Source: Phycisphaerae bacterium
GTDB taxonomy: Bacteria > Planctomycetota > Phycisphaerae > UBA1845 > Fen-1342
Direction: 5' to 3'
Assembly: GCA_017999985.1 (NCBI GenBank)
Contig: JAGNKU010000001.1
Coordinates: forward strand, 549,276 to 613,275
Length of the DNA: 64,000 nucleotides
The number at the start of each line of letters is the position of its first letter. Within the stretch, counting starts at the first letter, position 1. Both the position numbers and the translations under genes were made by a program. The notes under the pieces are model-generated. The model was given only the letters and a program-made list of their open reading frames with translations, was not told where the DNA came from and did not search any database. This document shows positions 44,480-53,941 of this stretch, piece after piece.

Positions 44480-45142
44480 TTTACTCTTTGCGCTGAGTTC
44501 TTTTCCGCCGAGCAGTCGCCGGATGTTCTCGCGGTGGCGAACGATGATGACCAGGCCCAGCAGGCAGGCCACGGTCAGCAGCGGCCAGTACTCCGCCAGC
44601 GTCAGGCCGGTCAGGTGGGCATAGGCGAAGAATGCGGCCGGAAAGACGACCGCCAGGGTGAGCGAGCCGGCCGAGACCGCGCCGGTGGTGAAGCGCACCA
44701 GTGCGTAGGCGACGAGCGCCACGGCCATCGCAATGGTGTAGTGGGGCCAGAGGCCGAGCGCGACGCCGACGGTTGTGGCGACGCCCTTGCCGCCGCGGAA
44801 GCGCAGGTACACCGGAAACACGTGGCCAAGCACGGCGGCCAGCGCGACCAGCAACAGCAGCAGGTGACGGCGCGGGTCCGCAGCCTGGCCGGGCAGCAGC
44901 AGGGAGGCGCCGAGCGTCGGGGCGAAACCCTTCAGGATGTCGAGGGCGAGGCAGAGGTAGCCCCACTTGCGGCCGACGACGCGCCCGACGTTCGTGGCCC
45001 CAATGTTGTGGCTGCCCTGCGCACGGATGTCCACGCCGTGGGCGCGGCCGATCAGCAGCCCGAACGGAATGGCCCCGAGCAGGTATGCGCCGACAATGAA
45101 AGCCGCAGCGACCACGCGCGAATACTCCACTCCGCAGCGCAC
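44465..45142 (-). CDS. plsY: glycerol-3-phosphate acyltransferase PlsY
   Basis: A 225-residue membrane acyltransferase transferring the acyl group from acyl-phosphate to glycerol-3-phosphate, the first step of phospholipid synthesis. The three conserved loops are visible: GSHNIGATNVGR, HVFPVYLRFRGGKGVAT and HRENIRRLLGG. About five membrane helices are expected. The frame begins MRCGVEYSRVV. It is convergent with the BtuD-like gene and lies 30 bases after an aminotransferase gene on the same strand. Confidence 0.95.
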   Translation of the reverse strand: MRCGVEYSRVVAAAFIVGAYLLGAIPFGLLIGRAHGVDIRAQGSHNIGATNVGRVVGRKWGYLCLALDILKGFAPTLGASLLLPGQAADPRRHLLLLLVALAAVLGHVFPVYLRFRGGKGVATTVGVALGLWPHYTIAMAVALVAYALVRFTTGAVSAGSLTLAVVFPAAFFAYAHLTGLTLAEYWPLLTVACLLGLVIIVRHRENIRRLLGGKELSAKSKSEAR

Positions 45143-45172
45143 GAGGGCCGGCTCAGTTTCCGGAAGACAAAC

Positions 45173-46378
45173 TCATCCCCGTCTGGCGCCGGAGCCGGAC
45201 GCCTCGTGCAGGGCGGCTTTCAGGCCGGGCAGGCCGCCTTCGATCGTCCGCCGATCGACGCAGTAGCTCAGTCGCATGTGCCCCGGCCGGCCGAAGCCCG
45301 TCCCCGGCACCGCCAAGACCCGGTGTTTCAGCAACAGGTCGACGAACGCCTTGTCGTCCGCGATCGGCGTCTGCGGGAACGCATACAGCGCACCACGCGG
45401 CGTCACCAGCTTGTACCCGAACTCGCGCAGCGCGTTGCACAGCAGGTCCCGGTTCTGCCGGTAGAACGACACGTCGCACAGGGCGTCCGCGCAGCGCGCG
45501 ATCACACGCTGCATGAAGGCCGCGGCGTTCACGAAGCCCATCGTCCGGTTCAGCATCGTCAGCGCCCCGAGCACCAGCTCCCGCTCGGGCACCGTCGCCG
45601 GCACGACGACGTAGCCGGCGCGCTCGCCCGCGATGCTCAGATCCTTCGAATAGCTCGAAACCAGCAGCGTCCGGGGATAGAACTGCGCCGGCGTCGGGCA
45701 CCAGTCGAGGTCGAAAATGATCCGCCGGTACGGATCGTCGCACAGGATGTACAACGGCCGCTCCGGCCGGTCGTGGCGGGCCAGCAGTTCCGCCAGCGCG
45801 CGGCATTTCTCCGCCGTGTAGACCGCCCCGCTCGGATTGTTCGGCGTGTTGATCAGCACGGCGCGCGTGCGGTCGCTGAGCGCCGCGGCGATGGCCGGCA
45901 TGTCGGGCTGAAACTCGGCGTCCGTCTGCACGAGCGTCATCCGGGCGCCGACCTGCTCGATGTAGAAGCGGTACTCGGGAAAGTACGGCGCGAGCACGAT
46001 GACCTCGTCGCCCGGGTTGCAGATCGCCCGCAGGACGACATTCATCGCCCCCGCCGCGCCGCTGGTCATGATCACCGCGCCGGTCTCGATCGGCAGGCGG
46101 TACTCCGCGCTTGCGAAGCGGGCCACCGCCGCCCGGGTCTCATCGAAGCCGACGTTGGGCATGTACCGGTGCAGGGCCGGGCTGAACTCCGCCGCGACGG
46201 CCTTGAGCGCGCCGAAGAACGCCGGGGGCGGGGTCGCATTCGGGTTGCCGAGCGAGAAGTCGAAGACCTGGTCCGCGCCGAACTCGGCCTTCAGTCGCCG
46301 GCCCTTCTCGAACATCTCACGGATGAAGGACGCGCCCGCCATGTCGGCCGCGACCTTCTGTGCGATGGCGTGCGACAT
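45173..46378 (-). CDS. class I/II PLP-dependent aminotransferase
   Basis: A 401-residue aspartate-aminotransferase-fold enzyme. The ATG at 46378 has GGGGAAAGGG directly upstream; the open frame extends far beyond, but only as a shadow of the next gene. The PLP lysine is in SSYSKDLSIAGERAGY; other hallmarks are FSLGNPNATPP, INTPNNPSGAVY, CDDPYRRIIF and the C-terminal arginine in HMRLSYCVD. The amino donor cannot be assigned. It probably shares a transcript with plsY. Confidence 0.92.
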   Translation of the reverse strand: MSHAIAQKVAADMAGASFIREMFEKGRRLKAEFGADQVFDFSLGNPNATPPPAFFGALKAVAAEFSPALHRYMPNVGFDETRAAVARFASAEYRLPIETGAVIMTSGAAGAMNVVLRAICNPGDEVIVLAPYFPEYRFYIEQVGARMTLVQTDAEFQPDMPAIAAALSDRTRAVLINTPNNPSGAVYTAEKCRALAELLARHDRPERPLYILCDDPYRRIIFDLDWCPTPAQFYPRTLLVSSYSKDLSIAGERAGYVVVPATVPERELVLGALTMLNRTMGFVNAAAFMQRVIARCADALCDVSFYRQNRDLLCNALREFGYKLVTPRGALYAFPQTPIADDKAFVDLLLKHRVLAVPGTGFGRPGHMRLSYCVDRRTIEGGLPGLKAALHEASGSGARRG

Positions 46379-46398
46379 CCCTTTCCCCTGCTGCGCGG

Positions 46399-46971
46399 CT
46401 ACTCGTTGGGCAGCTTGTCCTGAATGACTTCGTGATCGATCCGGTATCCGCCGGGGGCGTCGGGATCCTCGACGAACGTGAAGATGACTTGGTCGCCGCA
46501 ACTGTAATCCACGCCCAGCAGCAGCTCCAGGCCCTCGGCCGTGCCCGCGGTCGGCAGGCCCGTGGTGCTGGAATCCTCCAGGTTCTGCGAGAAGTGCACG
46601 ACGGTGTCGAAGATCTCGGGGATGAAGCTGGTCGTGTCGTCCGCCTTGGTGTCGACCACGCGGTCGTACAGGTGTTGCGTGCCGACGGCCAGGTTGCGCG
46701 CACACGCGATCGTGACTTGGCTGCTGACGGCGTGCCCGTCGACGCTGAGCTGCCGGAAATTCACGGCCCCCGGCGACCGATCCCACTCGTCCCACGTCCC
46801 GTACGAGAAGCCGGCGGCAAAGTCCGTCGTGTTGTTGAAGGACACGGTGATGTTGCCGGTTTTCTCTTTCGTCAGGTTTGCGACGATCGTCTGATTGCAC
46901 CCGCACTGGACCCAACCCAACGCCGCCACACACCCCACCAGCCCGGTGCTCACCGTGATTCTGCAGTTCAT
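46399..46971 (-). CDS. lipoprotein-like secreted protein of unknown function
   Basis: A 190-residue exported protein. The ATG at 46971 was preferred over a GTG three codons earlier because AGGTGA then stands at a good distance. The signal segment leads to VQCGCNQ, a plausible lipobox. The mature protein is beta-rich (TGNITVSFNNTTDFAAGF) with two later cysteines. No family was recognised. It ends 20 bases before the aminotransferase start. Confidence 0.7.
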   Translation of the reverse strand: MNCRITVSTGLVGCVAALGWVQCGCNQTIVANLTKEKTGNITVSFNNTTDFAAGFSYGTWDEWDRSPGAVNFRQLSVDGHAVSSQVTIACARNLAVGTQHLYDRVVDTKADDTTSFIPEIFDTVVHFSQNLEDSSTTGLPTAGTAEGLELLLGVDYSCGDQVIFTFVEDPDAPGGYRIDHEVIQDKLPNE

Positions 46972-47256
46972 CGTGTTCACCTGCGAAGCGACTACCTGAG
47001 CCGAACGTTCCGTACACCCTGATTATCGGTTCCACCGGCCAGAGCGTCTGCCGAATCTTACCGGGACCGCGCCGAAACGCCAACCGTGCACCCCGACCGG
47101 GCTGCCCCCGACCGGTGAGGGCTTGACCGGCACTCGCGGCGGCAATTAATGTGCGCGGCGGATCGCGTGGCGTTTTGAGCGCCGGCCGGAAAACGACCGA
47201 TAAGCTCCGCGGCGGGGCGGCCGCACGGAGCCGTCGCGCGTGAAAGGCGAAGGGCT
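46972..47256. other. 285-base divergent intergenic region
   Basis: It separates two outward-reading lipoprotein genes and must hold two promoters. No well-spaced -35/-10 pair or strong hairpin stood out. Confidence 0.4.
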
Positions 47257-48006
47257 ATGCGCATCGGATTGCTGATTACGCTTGGACTGTCCTGGCTGCT
47301 GGTCGGCGGCACCTGCCTGCCCGTGATCGACAACACGCAGCGCGAGCCGGTGCAAGGGCGCGTGCTGGGCATCACCATCATGCAGCCCAACGAGGATGCC
47401 ACCGTGCGCGGCGGGGATTCCGTCAGTATCGAATGGGCCGCAGCCAACCTCAGCGGCGAAGCGGCGACGATCACCATCGTGGCCGAGTCACGCCGCGATC
47501 TCTCGGTCACCACGCTGGTGGACGCCGAGGAGCTGTCCGGGATCGGCGATTCCGACGTCATTACGTGGGATACCATCGGCTTTGACGGGCCATACGCGAT
47601 CATCGGGCGTATCGACACGGCGTCCGATTCGGTGAGTGATACCAGCCGAGGGCTTGTCACGATCGATGCGCCGCCGGCCTTCACGTTCACCGCGCCAACC
47701 GACAACGTCATATTCCGCCCGGATACGGACGGCAGGCTGACGATCGCATGGGTGGGCAGCGATGGCGAAGCGACGGCACGCATCGGGCTGGATCCTGATA
47801 CCGATCACGTGAACGGTAACGAGATTTACATCCACGAGGTCGAGTTACCGCTGACGCCCACTGCCGGCAGCCTGCGCTGGAATGGTACCACCGAGGGCGG
47901 CGTTGATGTGGCGCTCGGCACTTACAACCTTTTCGCGAGCGCAAACGACGGCGTCAACGAGGTTGTTTTTGTTGACGCTCCCGGCCAGATCACGCTCGCC
48001 GACTAG
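47257..48006 (+). CDS. lipoprotein with two Ig-like repeats
   Basis: A 249-residue lipoprotein. The signal MRIGLLITLGLSWLLV leads to GGTC as a lipobox. Two similar beta domains follow: MQPNEDATVRGGDSVSIEWA and TAPTDNVIFRPDTDGR with LTIAWVG. Each resembles bacterial Ig-like modules that start with a P-x(n)-V pattern. No enzymatic motif is present. GGCGAAGGGCT gives the ribosome-binding site. A surface role is likely but not proven. Confidence 0.78.
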   Translation: MRIGLLITLGLSWLLVGGTCLPVIDNTQREPVQGRVLGITIMQPNEDATVRGGDSVSIEWAAANLSGEAATITIVAESRRDLSVTTLVDAEELSGIGDSDVITWDTIGFDGPYAIIGRIDTASDSVSDTSRGLVTIDAPPAFTFTAPTDNVIFRPDTDGRLTIAWVGSDGEATARIGLDPDTDHVNGNEIYIHEVELPLTPTAGSLRWNGTTEGGVDVALGTYNLFASANDGVNEVVFVDAPGQITLAD

Positions 48007-48090
48007 GGTGCGGGGAGGTGGCGGCCGGGCCACGGCCCATATTCACGGCGGGGACCGGACATCTACACCAAAAAACCGCATGGGCCTGGA

Positions 48091-48119
48091 TTGAATCGCT
48101 GTCTAATCCGATGTATAGT
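48091..48119 (+). promoter_or_regulatory. sigma70-type promoter of feoAB
   Basis: TTGAAT, a spacer of exactly 17 bases, then TATAGT. The surrounding 40 bases are unusually AT-rich for this genome. The feoA ATG lies 61 bases downstream of the -10 box. No clear Fur-type palindrome overlaps it. Confidence 0.6.
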
Positions 48120-48180
48120 TAATAAAGCAGGTGTCGTGATTGGTGGCGCGTTGATCACTCGCCGGCAGGGAGATGGCTGG

Positions 48181-48405
48181 ATGTCGCTGGATCTCGTTCC
48201 GCTCGGTAAGCGGTTTCGCGTGACCGGAATCAAGGCTCAGGGCCCGCTGCCCTATCGGCTGATGGAAATGGGCTTCATTGAGGGCACCGAGGTCGAGGTG
48301 GTGCGGCGGGCGCCGCTCGGCGATCCGCTGCAACTCCGCGTGGGCGACTACGAGCTTTCATTGCGCTCCAGCGAGGCCGCGCTGATCGATGTGTCCGCGC
48401 TCTAG
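48181..48405 (+). CDS. feoA: ferrous iron transport protein A
   Basis: A 74-residue SH3-like FeoA that modulates FeoB. The core GKRFRVTGIKAQGPLPYRL, MEMGFIEGTEVEV, then PLGDPLQLRVGDYELSLR is typical. The ATG at 48181 was chosen over a start 30 codons upstream because homology begins here and a GGGAGA box precedes it. It lies 14 bases before feoB and has its own promoter. Confidence 0.93.
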   Translation: MSLDLVPLGKRFRVTGIKAQGPLPYRLMEMGFIEGTEVEVVRRAPLGDPLQLRVGDYELSLRSSEAALIDVSAL

Positions 48406-48419
48406 GCGTCGCGCCCGCA

Positions 48420-50696
48420 GTGAACGCGGTCGCGGCTGCCTCGCCGGGTTTGAAACGGATGGTTCCCACGCGGTGGTGCCGGGGGCGCGCTGACCGAGGT
48501 TTGCCGTTGCCGCCCCCCGCTTCTGCAACCGACTCCCCCCAGCAAGAGTCACCCTCGCCGCGCCCGGATGCTGCGTCGCGCGTCATCGCCTTGGTCGGTA
48601 ACCCCAACACGGGCAAGACCTCGCTCTTCAACGCGCTGACGGGTTTTCGGCGGCACGTCGCGAACTACCCGGGCGTGACCGTCGACGTCGCCCGCGGACC
48701 GATCCGCGGCGCGCGGGTGCCGCTCGAACTGCTGGATTTGCCGGGCACGTACAGCCTGGCGGCGGCCTCGCCGGACGAGATGATCCTGTGCGACGCGCTG
48801 TGCGGGCGGGCGGCGGCGCGTCCGGCGGCGGTGCTGGCGATCATTGATGCGTCCAACCCGGTCCGCAACCTGTATTTGCTCAGCCAGGTGCTCGAAATCG
48901 GCCTGCCGGTCGTGGTCGCGTTGAACATGGTCGACGTGGCGCGGGCCCGCGGGATCGAGGTGGACGCTGTGCGACTCGCCAAGCGGCTGGGCGTGCCAGT
49001 CGTGCCGGTGATCGCGAGCGCGCCGGAGACGGTGGCCCCGCTTGTGCCGGTTCTGGAGGCTGCAGTGGGCGGCGCGGCGCCGGCGACGCGGGTGGATTTG
49101 CCGTCGGAGCTGCGGGCGGAGGCGGACCGGCTGGCTGCCACGTCCGGGCTGCGGATCTGTCCGGCCGAGGCCCTGCGCATTCTCGCGACGCCCGATGGGC
49201 ACGCGGAGCGCTGGTTCGTCGCGCGCGGCGGCGACGCGCAGCCGTTTCGCGCGGCGCGCCTGCGACTGCAGGCGCGCGGGCTGGATCCGGCGCCGAGCGA
49301 AGTGCGGGCACGGTACGCGTGGATCGATCGTACGCTGAGCGGCGTGGTGGCACGGCAACTGGTGACGAGCGCCACGTGGTCGAGCCGGCTGGACCGTGTG
49401 TTGACGCACCGCGTGCTCGGAGCACTGACGCTGCTCGGCGTGCTCTACGGCCTGTTTGTCGCGATCTACGCGGGGGCACAGCCGCTGATGCACGCCTTGG
49501 ATCACGTTTTTGGCTGGCTGGGCGCCGTCGTGACGCAGGTGGTTCCGCCGGGGGTGGTGCGCAGCCTGCTGGTGGACGGGCTGATTGCCGGCGTGGGTGG
49601 GGTCCTGGGCTTTCTGCCCCAGATCCTGATTCTCTTCGCGTTTATCGCCGTGCTGGAGGACTGCGGCTACCTGTCGCGGGCGGCGTTCATGGTGGACCGG
49701 CTCATGCGACCGCTGGGGCTGAGCGGGCGCGCGTTCATCCCGCTGCTGTCCTCGTTCGCCTGCGCGGTGCCGGCGATCATGGGCACGCGGGCGATTGCCG
49801 ACCGGCGCGAGCGGTTCATCACGATCCTGATCGCGCCGTTCATGAGCTGTTCGGCCCGGCTGCCGATTTACGTGCTGCTCACTGGCGCGTTCGTGCCGGC
49901 GCAGGCCTGGATCGGCGGATGGGTGCGGCTGGACGCGCTGGTGATGCTGGGACTGTACCTGGTCGGCGTCGTGGTGGCAGTGCCGATCGCCCTGCTGCTG
50001 CGGCGGACGGTGTTCGCTGGCCCGGCGGCCGGCTTCCTGCTGGAGTTGCCGGCGTACAAGGTGCCGCGTTTCCGCACGGTACTGCAGCGCGTCTACCTGG
50101 CGGGGCGCAGCTTCGTGGTGCGCGCCGGGACCGTGATCCTGGTGGTGAACCTGGTGGTCTGGGCGCTGGCGTACTTTCCGCGCAGCCCGCAGACGCAGGC
50201 GCGGGTTGCGCAGGAGCAGACCTGGGCCGGCTGGGACGCCGCCACGTACGAATCCATGCTCGCCGGGGCGTACCTGCGCGAGAGCTACCTGGGGCAGATG
50301 GGGCACCGGATTGAACCGCTGCTGCGACCGCTGGGCTGGGATTGGCGCATCGGGGTCGGCGTGCTCGCGTCGTTCCCCGCGCGGGAGGTGATCATCGCGA
50401 CGCTGGGGACGATCGCGAACCTCGCGGAGGGGGCCGACGCGCAGTCCCCATCGCTGGAGGGCGCCCTGCGGCGCATGACCTGGGAAGACACGGGGGCTCC
50501 GCTGTTCACGCTGCCGGTCGCGCTGTCCGTGATGGTCTTCTTTGCGCTGTGCGCACAATGCGCGAGCACGCTCGTGGTGATAGGGCGCGAGACCGGGTCG
50601 TGGGGCTGGCCCGTGGCCTCCTTCACCGTCATGACCGCGCTGGCTTACCTCGCGGCCTGGGGCGTCTCGGCCGGCGCGCGGGCCTGCGGATTGTGA
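48420..50696 (+). CDS. feoB: ferrous iron transport GTPase FeoB
   Basis: A 758-residue Fe(II) permease. The N-terminal GTPase has G1 GNPNTGKTS, G3 DLPGTYS and G4 NMVD; two Gate domains and around ten membrane helices follow, with SFACAVPAIMGTR and SCSARLPIYVLL as conserved membrane motifs. The frame opens with GTG at 48420; about 50 Pro/Arg/Ser-rich residues precede the GTPase and may be an over-extension, as no Shine-Dalgarno was seen. It directly follows feoA. Confidence 0.96.
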   Translation: MNAVAAASPGLKRMVPTRWCRGRADRGLPLPPPASATDSPQQESPSPRPDAASRVIALVGNPNTGKTSLFNALTGFRRHVANYPGVTVDVARGPIRGARVPLELLDLPGTYSLAAASPDEMILCDALCGRAAARPAAVLAIIDASNPVRNLYLLSQVLEIGLPVVVALNMVDVARARGIEVDAVRLAKRLGVPVVPVIASAPETVAPLVPVLEAAVGGAAPATRVDLPSELRAEADRLAATSGLRICPAEALRILATPDGHAERWFVARGGDAQPFRAARLRLQARGLDPAPSEVRARYAWIDRTLSGVVARQLVTSATWSSRLDRVLTHRVLGALTLLGVLYGLFVAIYAGAQPLMHALDHVFGWLGAVVTQVVPPGVVRSLLVDGLIAGVGGVLGFLPQILILFAFIAVLEDCGYLSRAAFMVDRLMRPLGLSGRAFIPLLSSFACAVPAIMGTRAIADRRERFITILIAPFMSCSARLPIYVLLTGAFVPAQAWIGGWVRLDALVMLGLYLVGVVVAVPIALLLRRTVFAGPAAGFLLELPAYKVPRFRTVLQRVYLAGRSFVVRAGTVILVVNLVVWALAYFPRSPQTQARVAQEQTWAGWDAATYESMLAGAYLRESYLGQMGHRIEPLLRPLGWDWRIGVGVLASFPAREVIIATLGTIANLAEGADAQSPSLEGALRRMTWEDTGAPLFTLPVALSVMVFFALCAQCASTLVVIGRETGSWGWPVASFTVMTALAYLAAWGVSAGARACGL

Positions 50697-50716
50697 CGCA
50701 CGGGGGCGGTCCGTGC

Positions 50717-50745
50717 TTGGGCAGGGGTTCCCCGGCGGCTACAAT
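50717..50745 (+). promoter_or_regulatory. sigma70-type promoter of the MCE gene
   Basis: TTGGGC, 17 bases, TACAAT, with the ATG 63 bases after the -10 box. Separation from feoB is therefore likely despite the same strand. Confidence 0.5.
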
Positions 50746-50808
50746 GCTGCCGCTGTCGCCGGAGCGGCGGCCGGCGGGCTGACCTGGTGATCGTGCGGGC
50801 AGACGACG

Positions 50809-52158
50809 ATGAAGCAGAAGCGCAAGCAGGACTTTGTGCTCGGCCTGGCCACCATCATTTTCGTGGGGCTCTTCCTGGCAACCGTGATGTTCCTGTATCC
50901 GGCGATGCAGGCGGGGGGCCGGCCGGTTCAGGTCCGCTTTCCGCACGAGGCGGGCCTCGCGCCGCTGAAAGTCGGCAGTGCCGTCCTGCTGGCCGGTTCG
51001 ATCGAAGTGGGCCGCGTGACGAGCATCGCGGTCGAGGAACTCAACATCCCGGTCACGCAGGGCCTCCAGAAGCGCACGTTCTTCGTTGTGAACGCCGAGA
51101 TCCGCGGCGACGTGCCGATTTACGGCAACTGCCAGATCACCACCGATCAGCCGGCGATCGGCGGCAACGGCTACGTTTCGATCCTCAACGTCGGCACGTC
51201 GGACGTACCGCTCACCGGCCCGGTCGAGGGGTTGCCGCCGCAGAGCCTCTCGGCGGCGATCTCGACGCTGTCACGGCGGCTGCTGGGCCCGGGCGGGCTC
51301 GTCGATCGGCTGAATGACGCGGTCGATCCGGACGCCGAGAAATCCATTGTCCACAAGCTGCTGGTCAGCCTGGACGACATCAACACGATGACGCGCACGC
51401 TGCGCGGTCAGATGGACGCGCAGGAGCAGGACGCGCTGCTGCACAAGATCCACCGCGTGCTGGACGACTTCAACGCCACGACCGCGGCGCTGCGCGGCGA
51501 GCTGCAGGCTGGCAATGACGCCGCGCTGCTCAGCAAGGTCCACGTCGCGCTGGGGCACCTGGATGAGGGCCTGAGCGAGGCGGCCGCGCTGCTGAAAGAA
51601 AACCGCCCGGTCGTGCGCGACACGCTCGCCAGCGTCGAGCATGCCACCCGCACGATTGATCGCGAGCTGGTCGCCGCGCTGCGCAATGAGCTCGACCCGG
51701 CCAACGTCACCGGCACGCTCGGCAAGCTGCACACGGCGATGGACCGGGTCAATGCGTCGCTGGCCGATGTGCGCGTCATGACCTCCGAAGGCCAGCGCCT
51801 GGTCGTGCTCAGCCGGCCGGCGATCGAGAAGGCCCTCGGCAACTTCGTGAACATGAGCGAGCAGTTGCGCCTGGCCAGCCAGGAAGTCCTGCTCAATCCG
51901 TCGAAATTGATCTGGGGTCCGACCCGCGCGCGCGAGGACAAGCTGTTGATCTTCCGGGCCGCGAGCAGCTTTGCCGAGGCCGCGAGCCAGCTTGACAACG
52001 CCGCCAGCCGGCTAGAGGCCGTGCTGAAGACGCTGCCCGCCGAGGGCGCGCCGGCCGAACTGGACGACGCGGAGCTGCGGGCGATCTACGAGTCGGTGCA
52101 AGCGGCGTTTCAGCGTTTCGGCCGGGCCGAAGAAGTGCTCTGGGACCAGTTGAAGTGA
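50809..52158 (+). CDS. MCE/MlaD domain protein
   Basis: A 449-residue membrane-anchored lipid-transport protein. One N-terminal membrane helix (LGLATIIFVGLFLATVMFLY) is followed by an MCE domain (VQVRFPHEAGLAPLKVGSAV to about residue 140) and a long helical region with repeated LRGQMDAQEQDALLHK-type segments up to residue 330. This is the layout of MlaD and Mce proteins, which carry lipids across the envelope. No MlaE permease or MlaF ATPase lies in the window. Its stop overlaps the next start. Confidence 0.88.
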   Translation: MKQKRKQDFVLGLATIIFVGLFLATVMFLYPAMQAGGRPVQVRFPHEAGLAPLKVGSAVLLAGSIEVGRVTSIAVEELNIPVTQGLQKRTFFVVNAEIRGDVPIYGNCQITTDQPAIGGNGYVSILNVGTSDVPLTGPVEGLPPQSLSAAISTLSRRLLGPGGLVDRLNDAVDPDAEKSIVHKLLVSLDDINTMTRTLRGQMDAQEQDALLHKIHRVLDDFNATTAALRGELQAGNDAALLSKVHVALGHLDEGLSEAAALLKENRPVVRDTLASVEHATRTIDRELVAALRNELDPANVTGTLGKLHTAMDRVNASLADVRVMTSEGQRLVVLSRPAIEKALGNFVNMSEQLRLASQEVLLNPSKLIWGPTRAREDKLLIFRAASSFAEAASQLDNAASRLEAVLKTLPAEGAPAELDDAELRAIYESVQAAFQRFGRAEEVLWDQLK

Positions 52159-53273
52159 TGGGGGCCTCCGCGATGTCCACACCGGCCGGGTATGACGTCG
52201 TGATCGTCGGCGGCGGCCCTGCCGGCTGTGCCGCGGCCATCGCGGCGCGCCGCCAGCGGCTCGCGGTGTTGCTGGTCGAGCCGCGGGCGCCGGTGGCGTC
52301 GCCGGGTTGCGCCGGCTGGCTCGGGCCGGCGGCTGTGCGGCTGTGCGGCGAGTGCGGCGTGGACGCGCAGTCGGCGGGCGCGGCGACGTTCACCGGCCTG
52401 CGGCTGTGGACCTGGGATCTGGCGACGAAAGTCGCGATTGATGACCCGGAGCTGACGGGCTGGGTCGTCAGTGCGCCGGCCCTGGGCCAGGCGCTGCTCG
52501 CCGCGGCGCGCGTGGCCGGCGCCGAAGTGCGGACCGCCGCCGTCGTGCACGTTCAGCTCGGCGAGACCAACGCGACGCTGCGGCTTTCGGACGGCGAGCA
52601 GGTCAGCGGGCAGGTTGTGTTGATCGCCGATGGGGCCGCCTCGCCCACCGCGCGGCTGGCAAACCTGGCCGGTGCGCCGCCGGACGGTTCGGCCGGCCGC
52701 GCGGCGCGGGTATGCGGCCGGTTGGCAACGGACGGCGTCGGGCTGGACGTGATCATAGGCGCGGGGCGCGCGCTGCGCGTTGCCACGGTGGCCCGGCGAG
52801 GACGCGAGGTCTGCCTGACGCTGGTGACGCACGAGAGCGCATCGCCGGCGGAGGCCCAGCTTGCGGCGCTGCTCGCGACGGTGCGCGCGGCGGGGGCCTG
52901 GCCAATCGCGGAAGCGGATGTGCCGGCGGCGGTGCCCTGTCTGGCCGGGGCCGCGCTCGAGCTCGATTCGCACGTCGGCAAACGCTGCCTGCTTGTGGGT
53001 GATGCCGGCGGATTCAGCGCCGCATTCAGCAATGAGGGCATTTATCCGGCCTTGCGGTCGGGTTGGCTGGCGGCCGAGGCGGTGGCGCGGGCGGTGCGCG
53101 CCCCCGTGCTGCAGGATGAGCTGGGCAGTTTCAGCGCGGCCTGGCGGGCGGACCTGGCGGACTATCTGCGCATGCCCAATACAGACCTGGGTTTGCTGCT
53201 GCCGATGGTATTCAACAATGCCCAGATGTCGCGGCGGGTGGGGCGGGCCTTCCTGCTGGGACAGGCTTTCTGA
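52158..53273 (+). CDS. FAD-dependent oxidoreductase, geranylgeranyl-reductase-like
   Basis: A 371-residue flavoprotein. The FAD-binding motif VVIVGGGPAGCAAAIAARR and the later VGDAGGFSAAFSNEGIYPAL match geranylgeranyl reductase and related lipid reductases. The ATG at 52158 shares a base with the preceding stop; GTG at 52155 or ATG at 52173 are alternatives that leave the domain intact. It is probably co-transcribed with the MCE gene, hinting at lipid metabolism, but the substrate is not known. Confidence 0.85.
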   Translation: MGASAMSTPAGYDVVIVGGGPAGCAAAIAARRQRLAVLLVEPRAPVASPGCAGWLGPAAVRLCGECGVDAQSAGAATFTGLRLWTWDLATKVAIDDPELTGWVVSAPALGQALLAAARVAGAEVRTAAVVHVQLGETNATLRLSDGEQVSGQVVLIADGAASPTARLANLAGAPPDGSAGRAARVCGRLATDGVGLDVIIGAGRALRVATVARRGREVCLTLVTHESASPAEAQLAALLATVRAAGAWPIAEADVPAAVPCLAGAALELDSHVGKRCLLVGDAGGFSAAFSNEGIYPALRSGWLAAEAVARAVRAPVLQDELGSFSAAWRADLADYLRMPNTDLGLLLPMVFNNAQMSRRVGRAFLLGQAF

Positions 53274-53333
53274 CGCCGTTGCGGCAGCCGCCTATGATGT
53301 ATTGCCATGGCCACTGGATTGAAGGATCACCGC

Positions 53334-53864
53334 GTGACGGCAGACTTGAAGGACCTCCGCATTATTCACTATCCCGATCCCCGCCTGCGACAGGTGTGCG
53401 AGCCGGTCACGGAATTCGACGGCGCGCTGGCCGCGCTCGTGCAGCGCATGTTCGAGCTGATGGAGACCGGCAAGGGCGTGGGGCTGGCGGCGTCGCAGGT
53501 GGGCGTCACGAAGCGCGTCATTGTCGTGAATCCCACGGGTGAGCCCGGTGACAACCAGGTCTTCGTCAATCCCGCGATTCACGAGCCGCACGGTTCTGTC
53601 GAGGCCGAGGAAGGCTGCCTGTCGCTACCGGGGATCAATGTCCAGGTCCGCCGGGCCCAGAGCTGCCGCTTGACCGCCCAGGACCTGCACGGCAACCCGG
53701 TCGAACTCGACCTCAAGGACCTCTTTGCCCGCATCTGCCAGCACGAGACCGATCACCTCAACGGCGTCATGATCATCGATCGCATGGGCCCGACGGACCG
53801 CATCGCGACCCGCAAGACGCTCAAGGCCCTCGAAGACTCGTTCAAGTCGCGTTCGAGCCGCTAA
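53334..53864 (+). CDS. def: peptide deformylase
   Basis: A 176-residue metalloenzyme removing the formyl group from new proteins. All three motifs are present: GVGLAASQVG, EEGCLSLPG (metal cysteine) and QHETDHLNG (metal histidines). The GTG at 53334 was preferred because AAGGA lies seven to eight bases upstream; an ATG nine codons earlier lacks a ribosome-binding site. It is followed by fmt and rsmB in the classical order. Confidence 0.95.
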   Translation: MTADLKDLRIIHYPDPRLRQVCEPVTEFDGALAALVQRMFELMETGKGVGLAASQVGVTKRVIVVNPTGEPGDNQVFVNPAIHEPHGSVEAEEGCLSLPGINVQVRRAQSCRLTAQDLHGNPVELDLKDLFARICQHETDHLNGVMIIDRMGPTDRIATRKTLKALEDSFKSRSSR

Positions 53865-53941
53865 ACCGCCGGCGCATTCCCCAGCGTGCCGATCGTGCGT
53901 ACCATGGGTGGTGGCGCGTGCGGCACCGAGGGCGAACGGCG

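Noticed and set aside
44534-46423. 629-codon plus-strand frame
   Set aside because: It lies opposite plsY and the aminotransferase, both with clear motifs; no homology signal.
48549-50558. 669-codon frame antisense to feoB
   Set aside because: Composition is low-complexity Arg/Gln/His and feoB is unambiguous on the other strand.
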